A DNA stretch of 64,000 nt from 3107 sp965216225 (GCA_965216225.1 CBDCFF010000029.1:124001-188000); one strand, 5' to 3'; positions 32,310-44,774 are shown, counted from the first letter of the stretch. Notes: generated by a model not told the origin, from the sequence alone. Program-made: numbers and translations.

Positions 32310-33483
32310 CCCTGGTCACCTGCATCTAAAGTTCGGCCCATGAGTTTTGTTGGGCGCGTTGGCAGAACCGCTTGACGGAGGCGAGGATATGGTCGGCGGG
32401 TTTGACCCATTTGCAGGGTTTGGGGTTTTCGTTATGGGCCTCGATAAATGCAGCGATATCGGCTTCCGGTTCCGCCGTTGAACGATGGACGCCGCGCTGC
32501 AGTTGCTTGCGCGTCAGTTCAGCAAACCAACGCTCCACCTGATTGATCCAACTGGCCGAGGTCGGTGTGAAGTGGACATGCCAATGCGGGCGGCGTGCCA
32601 GCCAGGCCTTGATCTTCGGGGTTTTGTGGGTGGCGTAATTGTCCATGACGATATGCACCTCCGGCCCGTCCGGCATCTGCCGGTCGATCTGTTTGAGGAC
32701 GTCGAGGAACCCGGTGGCGCGGCGCCGCTTGCAGCATTTGCCGATCACGGCGCCGGTGGCGATATCCAGTGCTGCAAAAAGCGACGTCGTGCCGTGTCGG
32801 ATGCAGGTGTGGGTGCGCCGCTCGGCCACGCCGGGTGCCACTGGCAGCACAGGCTGTTCGCGATCCAGCGCCTGGATTTGCGATTTCTCGTCAACACACA
32901 ACACGATAGCCCTGTTCGGCGGTGACAGGTACAGCCCGACGATATCGTGCACCTTGTCCACCAACAGCGGGTCGGTTGAGAGCTTGAATGTCTCGCTTCG
33001 GTGCGGTTGCAGGCCGAACCCGTTCCAAATCCGCCGGATGGTGGTGTGCGACAGTCCCGTCGCGGCTGCCATGCTTCGGAGCGACCAATGGGTCGCATCC
33101 CTCGGGGTCGTGTTCAGCGTGCGCTCAATCACCGCAGTCACCTGATCGTCCGACACGGTGCGCGGGCGACCGGAGCGGTATTCGTCGGTGAGACCTTCAA
33201 TCCGGCATCGCACAAAACGTCTGCGCCATTTGCCGACTGTGTGTTCATGCACCCCAAGCCGGGCCGCCACTTCCTTGCTCGCCAATCCATCGGCGCACAG
33301 CAGGATCATCCGGCATCGGTCCGACAGCGAACGTGCCGCTTTGGGACGCCGAACCTGACCCTCGAGAAAACGGCGCTCATCTTCGCTCAGAACCACTGCA
33401 TCCGCCAAACGTCCCACCATCGCAACATCCTTCTCAATACCCGCTCAGTCAATGATACAAATTACAATTCCGGGGGACCAGGG
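32310..33483 (-). mobile_element. IS630-family element IS630-A, copy 2
   Basis: 1174 bp and nearly identical to copy 1. Its left end abuts the right terminal repeat of IS5-B copy 1, and its right end abuts the right terminal repeat of the inverted IS5-B copy 2. Confidence 0.85.
32326..33420 (-). CDS. IS630-family transposase (IS630-A copy 2)
   Basis: This 364-residue complete version has the normal stop after QNSWAEL. The helix-turn-helix and DDE motifs are those of copy 1 (VLCVDEKSQIQALDR, HIVMDNYATHKTP, SWINQVERWF). It differs from copy 1 by a handful of residues (for example RRPKAARS for RRHKAARS). It is the more likely functional copy. Confidence 0.92.
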   Translation of the reverse strand: MVGRLADAVVLSEDERRFLEGQVRRPKAARSLSDRCRMILLCADGLASKEVAARLGVHEHTVGKWRRRFVRCRIEGLTDEYRSGRPRTVSDDQVTAVIERTLNTTPRDATHWSLRSMAAATGLSHTTIRRIWNGFGLQPHRSETFKLSTDPLLVDKVHDIVGLYLSPPNRAIVLCVDEKSQIQALDREQPVLPVAPGVAERRTHTCIRHGTTSLFAALDIATGAVIGKCCKRRRATGFLDVLKQIDRQMPDGPEVHIVMDNYATHKTPKIKAWLARRPHWHVHFTPTSASWINQVERWFAELTRKQLQRGVHRSTAEPEADIAAFIEAHNENPKPCKWVKPADHILASVKRFCQRAQQNSWAEL

Positions 33484-34334
33484 CCTGTTGAGATTCACCG
33501 TGAGTTGATGATAGCCGCGGCCAGATAGATCATGGAGGAGAAGCTCTGATCTGTTTTACAGGCCCGCAACGCAATACGCTTGAATTCCTTGAGTTTCCGG
33601 AAGTAATTCTCGATCAGGTGTCGCCATTTGTAGCAGTGTTTGTCAAATTCCGGCGGAAACTTCCGGTTCGATCTGGGCGGAATGACTGGCACAATCCCCG
33701 ACTTGTCCAGATTTTCGCGCAACCAGTCGGCATCAAACGCCCGATCCGCGAGGAGCATCTCGCACGAAACACCCTCGATCAACTCGGATGTTTCGCTCAA
33801 ATCGTGGGCTTGCCCAGGCATCAGGCGGAAGGAGACAAGATTGCCAGGCGCATCTGTCAGAGCCAGGATTCTGGTGGTAATTCCAGAAAAAGAGTACTGT
33901 GAGAGCGCCCTGTAGCCTGGCTTTGAGCCCCCCTTTTGCGCCCTGCCCGTGGCGGTGGACCTTCACGATTGTGCCGTCAATCATGACATACTCCATGTCA
34001 GGGTCATTTGAGACAGCGTCAAATATCCGTTTGAAAACATCGGCTCTTACCCAATGGCGGAAACGTTTGTAAACGGTGTTCCAATTGCCAAAGCCGGATG
34101 GAAGATCACGCCAGGGCGCCCCGGTTCGAGCAATCCACAATACGGCTTGCCAGAAAAAGACGGCTGTCACCGCCAGTGCGACCGGGATCGCGTTTCTTGC
34201 CAAAACAATGCGGTTCCATCAAAGCCCATTGCGCGTCATTGATAACAAAACGCTCGCTCAACATTTCATTCTCCCTTTTGGAAAGAATGAATCAGATGTC
34301 AGCGAAAATGAAAATCCCGAATCTCAACAGACCC
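33481..34334 (-). mobile_element. IS5-family element IS5-B copy 2, inverted
   Basis: 854 bp, one base longer than copy 1. The terminal repeats are gggcctgttgagattc at 33481 and its complement gaatctcaacagaccc at 34319-34334, with one change. It is in opposite orientation to copy 1. Confidence 0.88.
33495..34264 (-). pseudogene. IS5-B copy 2 transposase, extra frameshift
   Basis: Same protein as in IS5-B copy 1, with the same natural frame change at the A/G run. A one-base insertion near 34155 (ctggcaagcc against ctggaagcc in copy 1) breaks the N-terminal frame after GGDSRLFL. The C-terminal part is complete and ends MIYLAAAIINSR. Confidence 0.88.
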
Positions 34335-34353
34335 TAGTACGGTCTGCCCACCG

Positions 34354-34770
34354 TCATGCGCCGGAGGGCCCTTTGGAAGGAGGCAGGGCAGCCGAAATGT
34401 CGGTACGGGCAAAATCATCGCCCTTGTACAACAGTGGCTCGCCCGTCACGTCGGCGAGCGCATACGCGAAACAGTCGCCGAAATTCAGCGCCGCCGGATG
34501 CCTGCCCTTGCCGAAGTGCCGCCAGGCACGGCGTGCCGCTGCCAGATGTTCGGTGGTAACCGGCTCCGGCTCAATCCCGGCGTGCTTGAGGAAGGCGTCA
34601 AGTTCATGGCCTGCCCCCTCGCCGCCGCGGCTCTCCACCACGATCAAGGCCTCCAGCACGTTCGCGACCGACATGCGGCAAGGGGCTGCCGTCAGGATCG
34701 CTGCCTCGTAGCGTTCCGCATCGGGCTCCCGGTTCAGGATTGCCAGCAAGGCCGAGGTGTCAACGATCAC
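34354..34770 (-). CDS. vapC: VapC-type PIN-domain ribonuclease toxin
   Basis: This 138-residue protein has PIN-domain acidic residues: D4 in MIVDTSALLAIL, the glutamate in VANVLEALIV, and the C-terminal LNFGDCFAYALA followed by LLYKGDDFARTDI. VapC toxins cleave tRNA or rRNA and are neutralised by VapB. It overlaps vapB by 4 nt. The pair sits between two IS clusters and is the only autonomous accessory gene pair there. Confidence 0.92.
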   Translation of the reverse strand: MIVDTSALLAILNREPDAERYEAAILTAAPCRMSVANVLEALIVVESRGGEGAGHELDAFLKHAGIEPEPVTTEHLAAARRAWRHFGKGRHPAALNFGDCFAYALADVTGEPLLYKGDDFARTDISAALPPSKGPSGA

Positions 34771-35024
34771 CCGGGCAGGCCCTGCCCGTCATAGAGCATG
34801 TCACCGTGCTCCACCGCGGACGGCCCCGGTCCCATGAGCTTCGCACAACGTTCCGCGATGGTGCGCAGCTTCCGGGCGCGGGTCTCTGCACTGCGCCGGC
34901 GGTTCTCGCGTTCCAGGCGTTCGCGCAGGGCGACGGTGATCGCACCGGTCATGGACTCACCTGTCAGCCCCGCCAGTTCACCCGCCAGGCGGCACGCCTC
35001 GTCGTTCTTGATATTCAGACCCAT
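34767..35024 (-). CDS. vapB: VapB-type antitoxin
   Basis: This 85-residue protein resembles Rv0623-type VapB antitoxins: MGLNIKNDEACRLAGELAGLTGESMTGAITVALRERL, followed by a charged helix. VapB binds and inhibits VapC and represses its own promoter. The start at 35024 gives the usual N-terminus. The stop overlaps the vapC start, so the two are translationally coupled. Confidence 0.9.
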   Translation of the reverse strand: MGLNIKNDEACRLAGELAGLTGESMTGAITVALRERLERENRRRSAETRARKLRTIAERCAKLMGPGPSAVEHGDMLYDGQGLPG

Positions 35025-35187
35025 CACCTTCCCCGGTAGATGAAACATCAGGCTTCTACCCTACACGCTGTGGCGAACGAAGGCAACACGGGACTGTTGC
35101 ATTAAAGCGTTTCCAGATTACGTTGGAGAGATATGGGCTTCCCATGGTGCGTGATTTCTGCTTCAGCCTGTTCAGGAGGATCAGATC

Positions 35188-36147
35188 ATGCCCAACCCGC
35201 TTTCCGCTGATATTCGCAGCCGCTTCCGGCAACTTTTTGACGAAGGCCTATCCGGTCGCGAGATTGGTCGCCGGTTGATGATATCGGCGGCGTCGGCGTC
35301 GCGTTTGGCGCAAAAGATACGGCAAGGTGTCAGCCTCGACCCCGTGCCGAACCGCCGCAAGACCGGGCGTCGCCGTCTGGCGCCTTTCCACGCTTTCCTG
35401 ATTGAGTTGATCCATCAGGACCCGGATATCACGCTCAAGGAACTGCAAGGCGCATTGGAGCATGCGCACGGGGTTCGGGCTTCTGTCTCGGGGATTGATC
35501 AGGCGTTGAGGCGACTTGGCTACACGTACAAAAAAAGAGCCTCATCACGGATGAGCGCCGCCGCGCAAGGATAATGCGGGTGCGGGCGGACTGGTTCACT
35601 CACCGCATACCCGCGATACGCGCCATGCGGGAGCGCATCGTCTTTATTGATGAGACCTCTGTCAAAACCAACCTGACCCGCCTGCGCGGCCGGTCCTTGC
35701 GCGGCGCCCGGCTGACCGCATCCGCGCCCTTTGGCAGGTGGGGGACGCAGACGCTGACCGCCGGGCTCACCCGGGCCGACATCATCGCGCCATGGGTGAT
35801 CAAAGGCGCAATGGACGGTTTATGCCTTCGCCGCCTGCATCAGCGAGGTGCTGGTGCCGGAGATCGCTCCTGGCACGGCAGTCGTGCTCGACAACCTCGC
35901 AAACCATCGCAACAAGGAAGCACAAGCTGCCCGGCGCGCACATGGCTGCTGGTTCCTTTACCTGCCGCCCTGCAGCCCCGACCTCAATCCAATCGAGAGG
36001 GCCTTCTCCAGGCTCAAAGCCCACCTGCGCAGGGTCGGCGCCCGCAGCTTCACGGGCCTCTTCGATGCACTTGGCGAAGTCTGCGATCTGTTCACACCTG
36101 AAGAGTGTTGGAATTACTTTTGTAAGCCCGGATATGATCCAACGTGA
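35188..36147 (+). pseudogene. IS630-B transposase, frame-disrupted
   Basis: The first frame (MPNPLSADIRSRFRQLFDEG to YTYKK) is the DNA-binding part. A run of seven A's (tacaaaaaaagag) permits a -1 shift into the second frame, which holds ERIVFIDETSVKTNLTRLRG. This first shift may be natural in the family. A second, +1 disruption near 35820 (gacggtttatgcc) separates it from the last part, with VVLDNLANHRN and YLPPCSPDLNPIERAFSRLKAHLR. All three catalytic residues are present, but the second break makes the gene a likely pseudogene. Confidence 0.82.
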
Positions 36148-36189
36148 CCGTTCGGTGAAGGAGCCCTGGCGTACTGCCGGTCGTCCCGG

Positions 36190-37707
36190 TTACGCTGCTG
36201 ATGCAGCGTAACGCCAGGGCATCAACTCGTCCAGCCGAGTGATCTTGTGATCCGCGATGCGGGCGAGAACCCATGTGAGCCAGGCTTGTGGATCGACTTT
36301 ATCAAGCTTTGCCGTTTCGATCAGGGTGTAGGCGATGGCGATGGCTTTGCCACCGCCCTCGGAACCGGCGAACATCCAATTTTTGCGACCTGTGGCGACA
36401 GGTTTTATAGCGCGTTCGGCGATGTTGTTGTCCGCTTCCAGAAAGCCATGGTTCAAATAACCGCGTGCCTTTGGCAAACGACCAAGGGCATAACGGATCG
36501 CCTGGGCCAGAGGCGACTTGCCAGATATATTTGGCAACTGCGCGTGTAACCAGGTCTCAAGTTCATCGAAGATCGGTTTTGCCTTTTCCTGACGGATGGC
36601 AACGCGCTCTTCAGACGGTTTGCCACGCGCCTCTTTCTCGACGGCATAGAGTTCCGCGATCCGGCGGAGGGCTTCTTCGGCAATCGATGAGCCTTGCGCG
36701 GCAAAGATGTCTACAAACTTGCGTCTGACGTGCGCCAAACAAGCCATCTCCTGGGCCTTGTCCTCACCGAATACCCCGTTGAAGCCGGAATACCCGTCCG
36801 CATGGACCCAGCCTTTGTAGCCGGAGAGATGTGAGACGGGATGTTCGCCCTTGCGATCAATCGTGAACTGATACCACGCGCAGGGCGGTGATGATCCAGA
36901 CCATGGTCGTTCATCGCGAACATAGGTCCGGACACGGGCGGTCCTGGCCTTCTTGTTGCCGGGGGCCTGCATTTTAACAGGCGTATCATCAGCGAAGATG
37001 GCCGCGCCTCGGCGGACCATTCGGCCAATGGTGTCAGCCAGAGGTTCCAGAAGCGCGGTGGAGCCGCCAACCCAATTGGTCAGAGTTGATCGATCAAGAT
37101 CAACGCCTTCACGGGCGTATATTTGCGACTGACGGTAGAGCGGCAGGTGGTCCGCGTATTTGCTGACCAACACGTGCGCCGGCAGCCCCGGTCCCGGGCG
37201 GCCACGTTCGATCGGGCGCGATGGCAGCGGCGATTGGACAATGGCCTCGCAACAGGAACAGGCCATACGCGGACGCACGATCCGGTTCACGACAAAACGC
37301 CCCGGTTTGTATTCCAACTCCTCGGTCACGTCCTCACCGAGCCTCTTCAACGCCCCACCGCAACATCGGCAGTCCTCGCCCGGCGACAAGACCTCTTCGT
37401 GCCGGTCCGGATGATCGGGCAAGGGCTTGCGGCTGTGCCGGCGGGCCGGTTTGTCCGTTTCAGGCGTTGGAGCAGGCGCCGCCTGTTCTCCAGCGGCTTC
37501 GGCAATCGCCTCATCTTCCCGGAAGACCGGATTGAGCTGGTAGAGGCTTTCTGATTTCGATCCAAACCGGTGCCGGTCATGCCCCGCCAGTTGGTGTTGG
37601 AGTTGTTCCACCTTCAGGGTCAGCGCCTTGACTTCATCGGCCGGAAGCCGGTTCACTGCCCGCAGTTCCGCAGGATCATCCGGGGCTATGTCGAGGTCCT
37701 TCAGCAT
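36190..37707 (-). CDS. tnpC: IS66 transposase TnpC (IS66-B)
   Basis: This 505-residue protein is full length. It has an N-terminal coiled coil, a cysteine-rich finger ([21 protein letters not shown] and [11 protein letters not shown]), the DDE domain with [14 protein letters not shown] and [14 protein letters not shown], and a C-terminal [29 protein letters not shown]. It has a small C-terminal IS66 domain (LMPWRYA). It starts inside the end of tnpB. Confidence 0.94.
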   Translation of the reverse strand: MLKDLDIAPDDPAELRAVNRLPADEVKALTLKVEQLQHQLAGHDRHRFGSKSESLYQLNPVFREDEAIAEAAGEQAAPAPTPETDKPARRHSRKPLPDHPDRHEEVLSPGEDCRCCGGALKRLGEDVTEELEYKPGRFVVNRIVRPRMACSCCEAIVQSPLPSRPIERGRPGPGLPAHVLVSKYADHLPLYRQSQIYAREGVDLDRSTLTNWVGGSTALLEPLADTIGRMVRRGAAIFADDTPVKMQAPGNKKARTARVRTYVRDERPWSGSSPPCAWYQFTIDRKGEHPVSHLSGYKGWVHADGYSGFNGVFGEDKAQEMACLAHVRRKFVDIFAAQGSSIAEEALRRIAELYAVEKEARGKPSEERVAIRQEKAKPIFDELETWLHAQLPNISGKSPLAQAIRYALGRLPKARGYLNHGFLEADNNIAERAIKPVATGRKNWMFAGSEGGGKAIAIAYTLIETAKLDKVDPQAWLTWVLARIADHKITRLDELMPWRYAASAA

Positions 37708-38125
37708 CGCCGATCCTATACCGGATCAGCATTCCGGGGTGAACCCCGAAAGCGCGCAAAGCCTCGTATTCATTGACCTGTCCTACGCTCAACGGTCTCC
37801 AGGTTTTACGGGGCATCCGCCAGTCAATCCCCTCCAACAGCATTGAGAGCTGCGCGGGTGTGACGCTGATCCTGCCGTCCTTTGCAGCGGGCCAGACAAA
37901 CCGCCCTTTCTCCAACCGCTTCGAAAACAGGCACGCGCCCTGGCAATCCCACCAGATGATCTTCAACAGATCGCCGCGCCGACCCCGGAACACGAACAGG
38001 TGGCCGGAATACGGGTCTTCGGCCAAAACCTTCCCGGCCTGGGCCGCCAGCGTATTGAACCCTCGCCGCATGTCCGTGACACCCGCCGACAGCCACACCC
38101 GCGTGTTGCCCGGCACCGGGATCAA
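37676..38125 (-). CDS. tnpB: IS66 accessory protein TnpB (IS66-B)
   Basis: This 149-residue protein has the core [56 protein letters not shown]. It is about 34 residues longer than the IS66-A TnpB at its C-terminus and overlaps the tnpC start by 32 nt. Its ATG overlaps the tnpA stop. Confidence 0.92.
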   Translation of the reverse strand: MIPVPGNTRVWLSAGVTDMRRGFNTLAAQAGKVLAEDPYSGHLFVFRGRRGDLLKIIWWDCQGACLFSKRLEKGRFVWPAAKDGRISVTPAQLSMLLEGIDWRMPRKTWRPLSVGQVNEYEALRAFGVHPGMLIRYRIGDAEGPRHSPG

Positions 38126-38490
38126 GACATCAGCCCCTTCAGCAGCCGCGCCAGCACATCAGGATCGAACCCACCCTCGGCGCTGATCCGGTGACCGCCA
38201 GCCAACTCAATCTCGATACGGCCACCGAAGGCGACGGGACCGGATGGCTGCGCCGGGACCGGATGTGAAGCAGCCGGAGAAATCTCAACCGGCAGAAACA
38301 CGGATGCAGCTACGACCTCGGTGAAATCCGGCGCAAAACGCGGGTCCTTCAGCCATTTGAAGATCAGATTGGCGTTCATCGCGTAGCGCCGCGCAACCTG
38401 AGCCACAGAAACACCCGGCGCGGCAGTCTGCAGGCAGATCGAACGCTTCTCGTCGTCCCACCAAATTCGCTTCTTGCGCCTGCCAGCCAT
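38122..38490 (-). CDS. tnpA: IS66 accessory protein TnpA (IS66-B)
   Basis: This 122-residue protein has [16 protein letters not shown] and a helix-turn-helix ([24 protein letters not shown]). The ATG at 38490 has a gagg Shine-Dalgarno seven bases upstream. Earlier ATGs at 38502 and 38511 are possible. It is only about 42% similar in sequence by eye to the IS66-A protein, so the two elements are of different types. Confidence 0.85.
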   Translation of the reverse strand: MAGRRKKRIWWDDEKRSICLQTAAPGVSVAQVARRYAMNANLIFKWLKDPRFAPDFTEVVAASVFLPVEISPAASHPVPAQPSGPVAFGGRIEIELAGGHRISAEGGFDPDVLARLLKGLMS

Positions 38491-38602
38491 AGAGTGCCTC
38501 ATGGTGTCCACTATCGATGGTGGACACTATCGGCTCCTCCGCCCCCGCGTTAGGTCCGGTTCAACGGACGCTCACGATCCAACGTAAACTGAAACCGCTT
38601 TA

Positions 38603-38910
38603 GCGCGGTCCGGCCCTGCATTGACCGGATGCAAACTGCATCCATCCGCAGATTTGAGCAGAATGCGAAAATCTTGTACGGCACGATTATACAAAAAATC
38701 ATTTTATGATTTTTCGTTGTCTCTATTCTGACGGCAAATGGTTGTTTCCGGGATGATGGTTCTGGTTGAGAAACCCCGTTAAAACAGGGCAATAAACATG
38801 TTATACTCGGAGTCATTGCTTCGGGCTTATTTGTTTTTTGTTGACATGATCCGTCTGCCGCTTCATGCAGTTCTCCAACACCCTGCGCAGAGAACAACTT
38901 CGCAGCGAAC
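38603..38910. other. AT-rich spacer between IS630-B and IS630-C
   Basis: This 308-bp region has no gene. It is clearly richer in A+T than its surroundings. At 38694-38714 there is an AT hairpin (aaaaatcat, three T's, atgattttt) with an A-run before and a T-run after, which could act as a weak bidirectional terminator. It may hold the promoter end of IS630-C. Confidence 0.4.
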
Positions 38911-39780
38911 ATGCGCAAACGGGCCTGCTTCCTGACGGCTGATCAACGCGAGGCATTGCTGGATATCCTGCGCCAGCGCAAGGCAGCAGCACTTGTGGGG
39001 CGCCGTGCGAATGCCCTGCTTCTGCTGGATGACGGCCAGTCGGCATGGTTCGTGGCAAAGACCCTGTTTCTCGATCCCGACACGGTCCGCAGCCGGCTTC
39101 GGGAGTTTCGTGAGCCGGGTCTCGCCTTTTTGGAGCTGGCGGCGTATCCGGACCGGGAAGGTCATCCGAGCCGGGACCAGGAAACCGCCCTCAAGGCGCA
39201 GTTCCGTGACGACCCGCCGCGCGATATCAATGAAGTTCGGGATGTCATCTTTCGCCGGTACGGGGTCGCGTACTCCCGTTCGGGCGCCATCAAGCCGATG
39301 CACCGCCCGGGGTTCACTTGCGTGAAGCCGAAATCGCTTCCGAAGCAGGCCGACAGGCAGGCGCAGGAAGCCTTCATCCGGCATTGCGAACAGCTGACAC
39401 GCGGGATGTTTCCGGTCGAGACGGTTGTTTTCGCCGATGCGGTTCATCCCGAGTGCCAGAGCCGGCCGGCGCATGGTTGGTTCCTGGCCTCCGACAAGCC
39501 GGCCATCGAGGCCACGACGGGCCGCCGGCGGCTGAACCTTCAGGGGGCGCTGGACCTCGAAACCATGACCATGACCCGGGTGGAGGGCGAGAAGATCAAC
39601 GCCGAGACGACCCTGCGACTGTTCGAAAAGCTGGAACGGGTCTATCCGGACACCCGGATTATCCATGTGTTTCCCGACAATGCCAGATACAACCGGGCAA
39701 ACCTGCAGAAACCGTTCCTGGAACGCCCGGAATGCCGCATCAAGCTGAGGGTCTCGATTTACCTCGCCAATCCGGTCTGA
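38911..39780 (+). pseudogene. IS630-family transposase (IS630-C), truncated by IS5-C copy 1
   Basis: This IS630-type frame starts MRKRACFLTADQREALLDIL. It has a helix-turn-helix (FVAKTLFLDPDTVRSRLREF) and the first two catalytic aspartates (VVFADAVHPECQ and IHVFPDNARYNRA). After ECRIKL (about 39747) the frame enters IS5-C sequence (RVSIYLANPV). The third catalytic region (the usual NPIERLW) is missing, so it is inactive. Confidence 0.88.
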
Positions 39781-40737
39781 ATCCGGTTCACTCCCGGCTC
39801 CTCGTGACAGGAGCGGCAGATGGTCGGACAGCCGGGATTTTCTGACATGGATGACCGCCGGAAGCGGTCGAGCGATCCTGGCGATCAGTTGGAAGCCTGT
39901 GCCGGGGCGTCTGATTTCGAGATTTTCCGTGCGGATATTGTGAAGGCTCTGGCGTACTCGGACGGCTCGCACGGTGCCCGCCCGCCCTGTGACGTCGTGC
40001 TGATGTTCAGGATCCTGATTGTCCAGGCGCAAGACAATCCCGGTGATGACCGCGCAGGGTTCCTGATCCCGGACCGGCTGTCGTTCATGCGTTTCCTCGG
40101 GCTCGGGCTTGCAGGACCGGGTTCCGGACGCGAAGACCATTCGGGTGTTCCGCGAGCGTCTGACCAGGGCAGGCGCGATCGAGGGGCTTTTCAGCCGGTT
40201 CGACGCCGCGCTGCGCGAGGCCGGTTACATCGCGATGTCCGGTCGGATCGTCGCCAGCACGCTGGTCGCCGCGCCAGGGTACGCAACACGGTTGACGGGA
40301 AGACGGCTGTCAGGATGGGCAAGCCCGGCGACGAGAACCGGCCCGATGATCCGGCCAAAGCCGGGCAAAAAGACGTGGATGCACGCTGGACCATCCAGTT
40401 CGCCCCAGTTCGTCAGGGCGCGCCCGCACGAGGACGGCCCCGCGCCGCCCGACATCGCCATCCCGAGTTTCGGATACAAGGCGCATTCCGGCATCGACAA
40501 GCGTTTCCGGTTCATCCGGCGATGGGATGTCACCAGTGCGGCGGCCGATGACGGGCGGATGCTGCGCCGGGGGCTGCTGGATTGCCACTGACACCGGGTC
40601 AGGCGTCCGGGCGGACAGCGCCTGTCGCTCGATGAAGAACGAGGCGTTCATGGAGCGGCGCGCTCGGCGGCGCCGTCACTGCCTGATCACAGGATGTATC
40701 CGCCCATAATTACGGAAAACCGCCCGGTTCGGGCGCA
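39748..40737 (+). mobile_element. IS5-family element IS5-C copy 1, decayed
   Basis: This is the first of three related IS5-C copies (others at 54093 and 57918). The shared left end reads gctgagggtctcgatttacc and the shared right part ends ccgcccggttcggg. Compared with copy 3 it lacks about 175 bp between ggcgcg and ggcggcg near 40660, which removes the last catalytic region. Confidence 0.8.
39820..40700 (+). pseudogene. IS5-C copy 1 transposase remnant
   Basis: Recognisable IS5 pieces in shifting frames: MVGQPGFSDMDDRRKRSSDPG, VVLMFRILIVQAQDNPGDD and DRLSFMRFLGLG. A frameshift near 40110 leads to RVPDAKTIRVFRERLTRAGAIEGLFSRFDA, and another leads to HEDGPAPPDIAIPSFGYKAHS and RFIRRWDVTSA. The C-terminal glutamate region is deleted. 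Confidence 0.82.
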
Positions 40738-40764
40738 AATCATGCTGTCACACCGACAGAACCC

Positions 40765-40838
40765 AAAGACAGACAGCGTCGAGGGAATGCCGCTCTAAAA
40801 TCAACTCCAAAATAAAGATTGATAGAGATCCTCAGCTG
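40765..40838 (+). repeat. 3' end scrap of an IS481-B-type element
   Basis: 74 bp matching 61558-61631 with a few substitutions. There the sequence directly follows the stop codon of the IS481-B transposase, so this is the orphan 3' terminus of a related element. The matching 5' part is at 23682-23832. Confidence 0.75.
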
Positions 40839-40864
40839 ATGAGCAAAGAGAGTATCCGTTTTTG

Positions 40865-41809
40865 TCAACAGGTTTTCGGGGCCCATTTCCGGTCGGATTT
40901 GACGAGTGTGTTGGCGAGTTCGATCAGTTTTCGCATCAGCGCGACAAGCGCGACCTTGGCTGGTTTCCCGGCGGTGCGCAGAGCGTCGTATTTCTTCTTC
41001 AGATCCGGATTGAAGCGCGCCGCAACGAGCGCCGGCATGTACAATGCCTGCCGCAGCGGCTTTCGACCGCCCTTGATGAATGACTGGCCAACCCGGGTTC
41101 CGGATGATCGTGTGAACGGAGCAAGGCCAGCCAGGCTTGCCACCTGTTTGCGTTCGAGTTGGCCGATCCCGGGCATGAAGGCGAGGATGGCCGAGGCCGT
41201 CACCATGCCTGTGCCGGGAATGGAGCGGACGATTTCCAGCTTGCGGGTTTCTTTCTGGTCCTCAGCGATCAGCGCTGCGGTCCCGGCATCCAACCCGGCG
41301 ACGCGCCTTTCGACATGCTCGATCAACTCCCGCGTCCGACGCTGCAAAAGCGGCACGTCGAGTTGGGAGATGCGACCGGGAAGACGGACGCGTTCGGCCA
41401 TCATTCTGGAGCGTGCCGAGTGCACGTCTCTGAGAAGGCGCCGGCTTTTTGACCTCAGCGGCAGCGCTTCGAGATCGAAAGCCTTTCCCGTTTCTGCCAG
41501 GGAGCGGGCATCCGCCCGGTCGGTCCTGGCGCGTGTGCCGCGGGCTTCTGCGAACCGGCGCGCCTGGAGCGGATTTACCTTGACCAGCGGGAAATCCGCC
41601 TCAAGCGCAAGCTCGAATGCCCGGTGGTAGATACCGGTCGCCTCGTAGACGATCCGGGCGATCTTGCGCCCGCCCAGCCATTTCCGGAAGCTCCGAAACC
41701 CGGTCTTGCCATTCGTGAACTGCGCCGCCCGTCCTGTCTTGAGATCGAACGCGTCGAAGTGGGCTTTGGAAATGTCCACGCCAATGTCATGATCCGTCAT
41801 CTTCGCCAT
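40865..41809 (-). CDS. IS110-family transposase (IS110-A)
   Basis: This 314-residue DEDD transposase has the N-terminal RuvC-like domain: IGVDISKAHFDAFD with the first aspartate, IVYEATGIYHRAFEL with the glutamate, and TDRADARSLAETGKAF with the last aspartates. Its C-terminal Tnp_20 domain has IVRSIPGTGMVTASAILAFMP and LAGLAPFTRSSGTRVGQSFI, with the catalytic serine region. The start MAKMTDHDIGVDISK at 41809 is the family start. It appears intact. The upstream non-coding end has a strong hairpin. Confidence 0.93.
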   Translation of the reverse strand: MAKMTDHDIGVDISKAHFDAFDLKTGRAAQFTNGKTGFRSFRKWLGGRKIARIVYEATGIYHRAFELALEADFPLVKVNPLQARRFAEARGTRARTDRADARSLAETGKAFDLEALPLRSKSRRLLRDVHSARSRMMAERVRLPGRISQLDVPLLQRRTRELIEHVERRVAGLDAGTAALIAEDQKETRKLEIVRSIPGTGMVTASAILAFMPGIGQLERKQVASLAGLAPFTRSSGTRVGQSFIKGGRKPLRQALYMPALVAARFNPDLKKKYDALRTAGKPAKVALVALMRKLIELANTLVKSDRKWAPKTC

Positions 41810-41990
41810 ATCCTGCTTGTCATGCGGGGCCAGGGCCCCGTGTATCCGTTCAGGCCTGTGGTGAAGACGGCGGTCGATCATACTCTCTTTCGGTCTCTGC
41901 CGACCAGGCGCAACGCGATCCGACCGCCGCCGCTGCCCGGCATATGTGAGGTGCCGGGCAGCGGCTCCCTTATCGCAAAGAAGCCACATA
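41810..41990 (-). ncRNA. Candidate bridge (seek) RNA region of IS110-A
   Basis: About 180 nt lie upstream of the IS110-A start. They contain a 12-bp stem with a 9-nt loop (cgctgcccggca / tgccgggcagcg, 41931-41963). IS110-group elements are known to encode a structured guide RNA in the non-coding end before the transposase gene. The position and hairpin fit, but I cannot fold the RNA or identify its guide loops. The outer border is uncertain. Confidence 0.4.
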
Positions 41991-42080
41991 ATGTCATAAG
42001 ACAAGCAAATTCCTGTCGCGTGTGCTGCGCCATGAACCAGAGCTGGTGGCGGTATTTATCAAAGAAGTTGTCCGCTGATT

Positions 42081-42263
42081 TCATGCGGTGCCTCTGATTT
42101 GGGAGGTACCGGTTTCACGCTCCGGGTTCAGCCAGAGGGCTCCGGCGGGCTGCCGGTTTCGCGCCTTTCCTGACCATCGTTGTGGTTTTTGCGCGCGTGC
42201 ATTTGCATGGAGCATGGCGCGGTTTGCGAGGGCATCACGTTCCAGCCCGCTGTGGCGCATGTT
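42081..42263 (-). pseudogene. 3' fragment of a transposase-like gene, cut by IS21 copy 2
   Basis: Minus-strand codons run out of the IS21 left end: NMRHSGLERDALANRAMLHANARAQ to the end GTSQIRGTA. The style (a basic linker then ALWLNPERE) resembles the C-terminal tail of IS3-like transposases, but the match is weak. Its stop overlaps an ATG of a further short minus-strand frame, MKSADNFFDKYRHQLWFMAQ (42084 down to about 41970), which I do not recognise. Confidence 0.4.
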
Positions 42264-42417
42264 TGCTGCGCGACAAACAAGGTGAGAATCCAGCGTCAAT
42301 CAGGATGAGAACGCGTGTGCGGGGGCTCGCAGGGAGGGCGTAGCCCGACTGGGGAGGCCCCGCACACGCGTTTTGCCCTTTTGGGGCGGGCCTGACGGTT
42401 GTGGCCGGCTCGGATAA

Positions 42418-44774
<2,357 letters not shown>

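Larger units (their letters stand above)
36144..38575 (-). mobile_element. IS66-family element IS66-B, complete
   Basis: 2432 bp. Terminal repeats are GTGACCGTTCGGTGAA at the left and, inverted, GTGAGCGTCCGTTGAA at the right. A perfect 8-bp target duplication gatccaac lies at 36136-36143 and 38576-38583. All three IS66 genes are intact. Confidence 0.93.
35103..38602 (+). mobile_element. IS630-family element IS630-B, interrupted by IS66-B
   Basis: Its terminal repeats face each other across IS66-B: TAAAGCGTTTCCAGATTACG on the left (35103) and CTGAAACCGCTTTA ending at 38602 on the right, with ttacgttgga shared inside. TA at both outer ends fits the IS630 TA target. IS66-B sits just inside the right repeat. 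Confidence 0.85.

Noticed and set aside
38694..38714. A rho-independent terminator in the AT-rich spacer
   Set aside because: The stem is nearly all A-T and no functional gene ends upstream of it, so it is mentioned only as a weak possibility.
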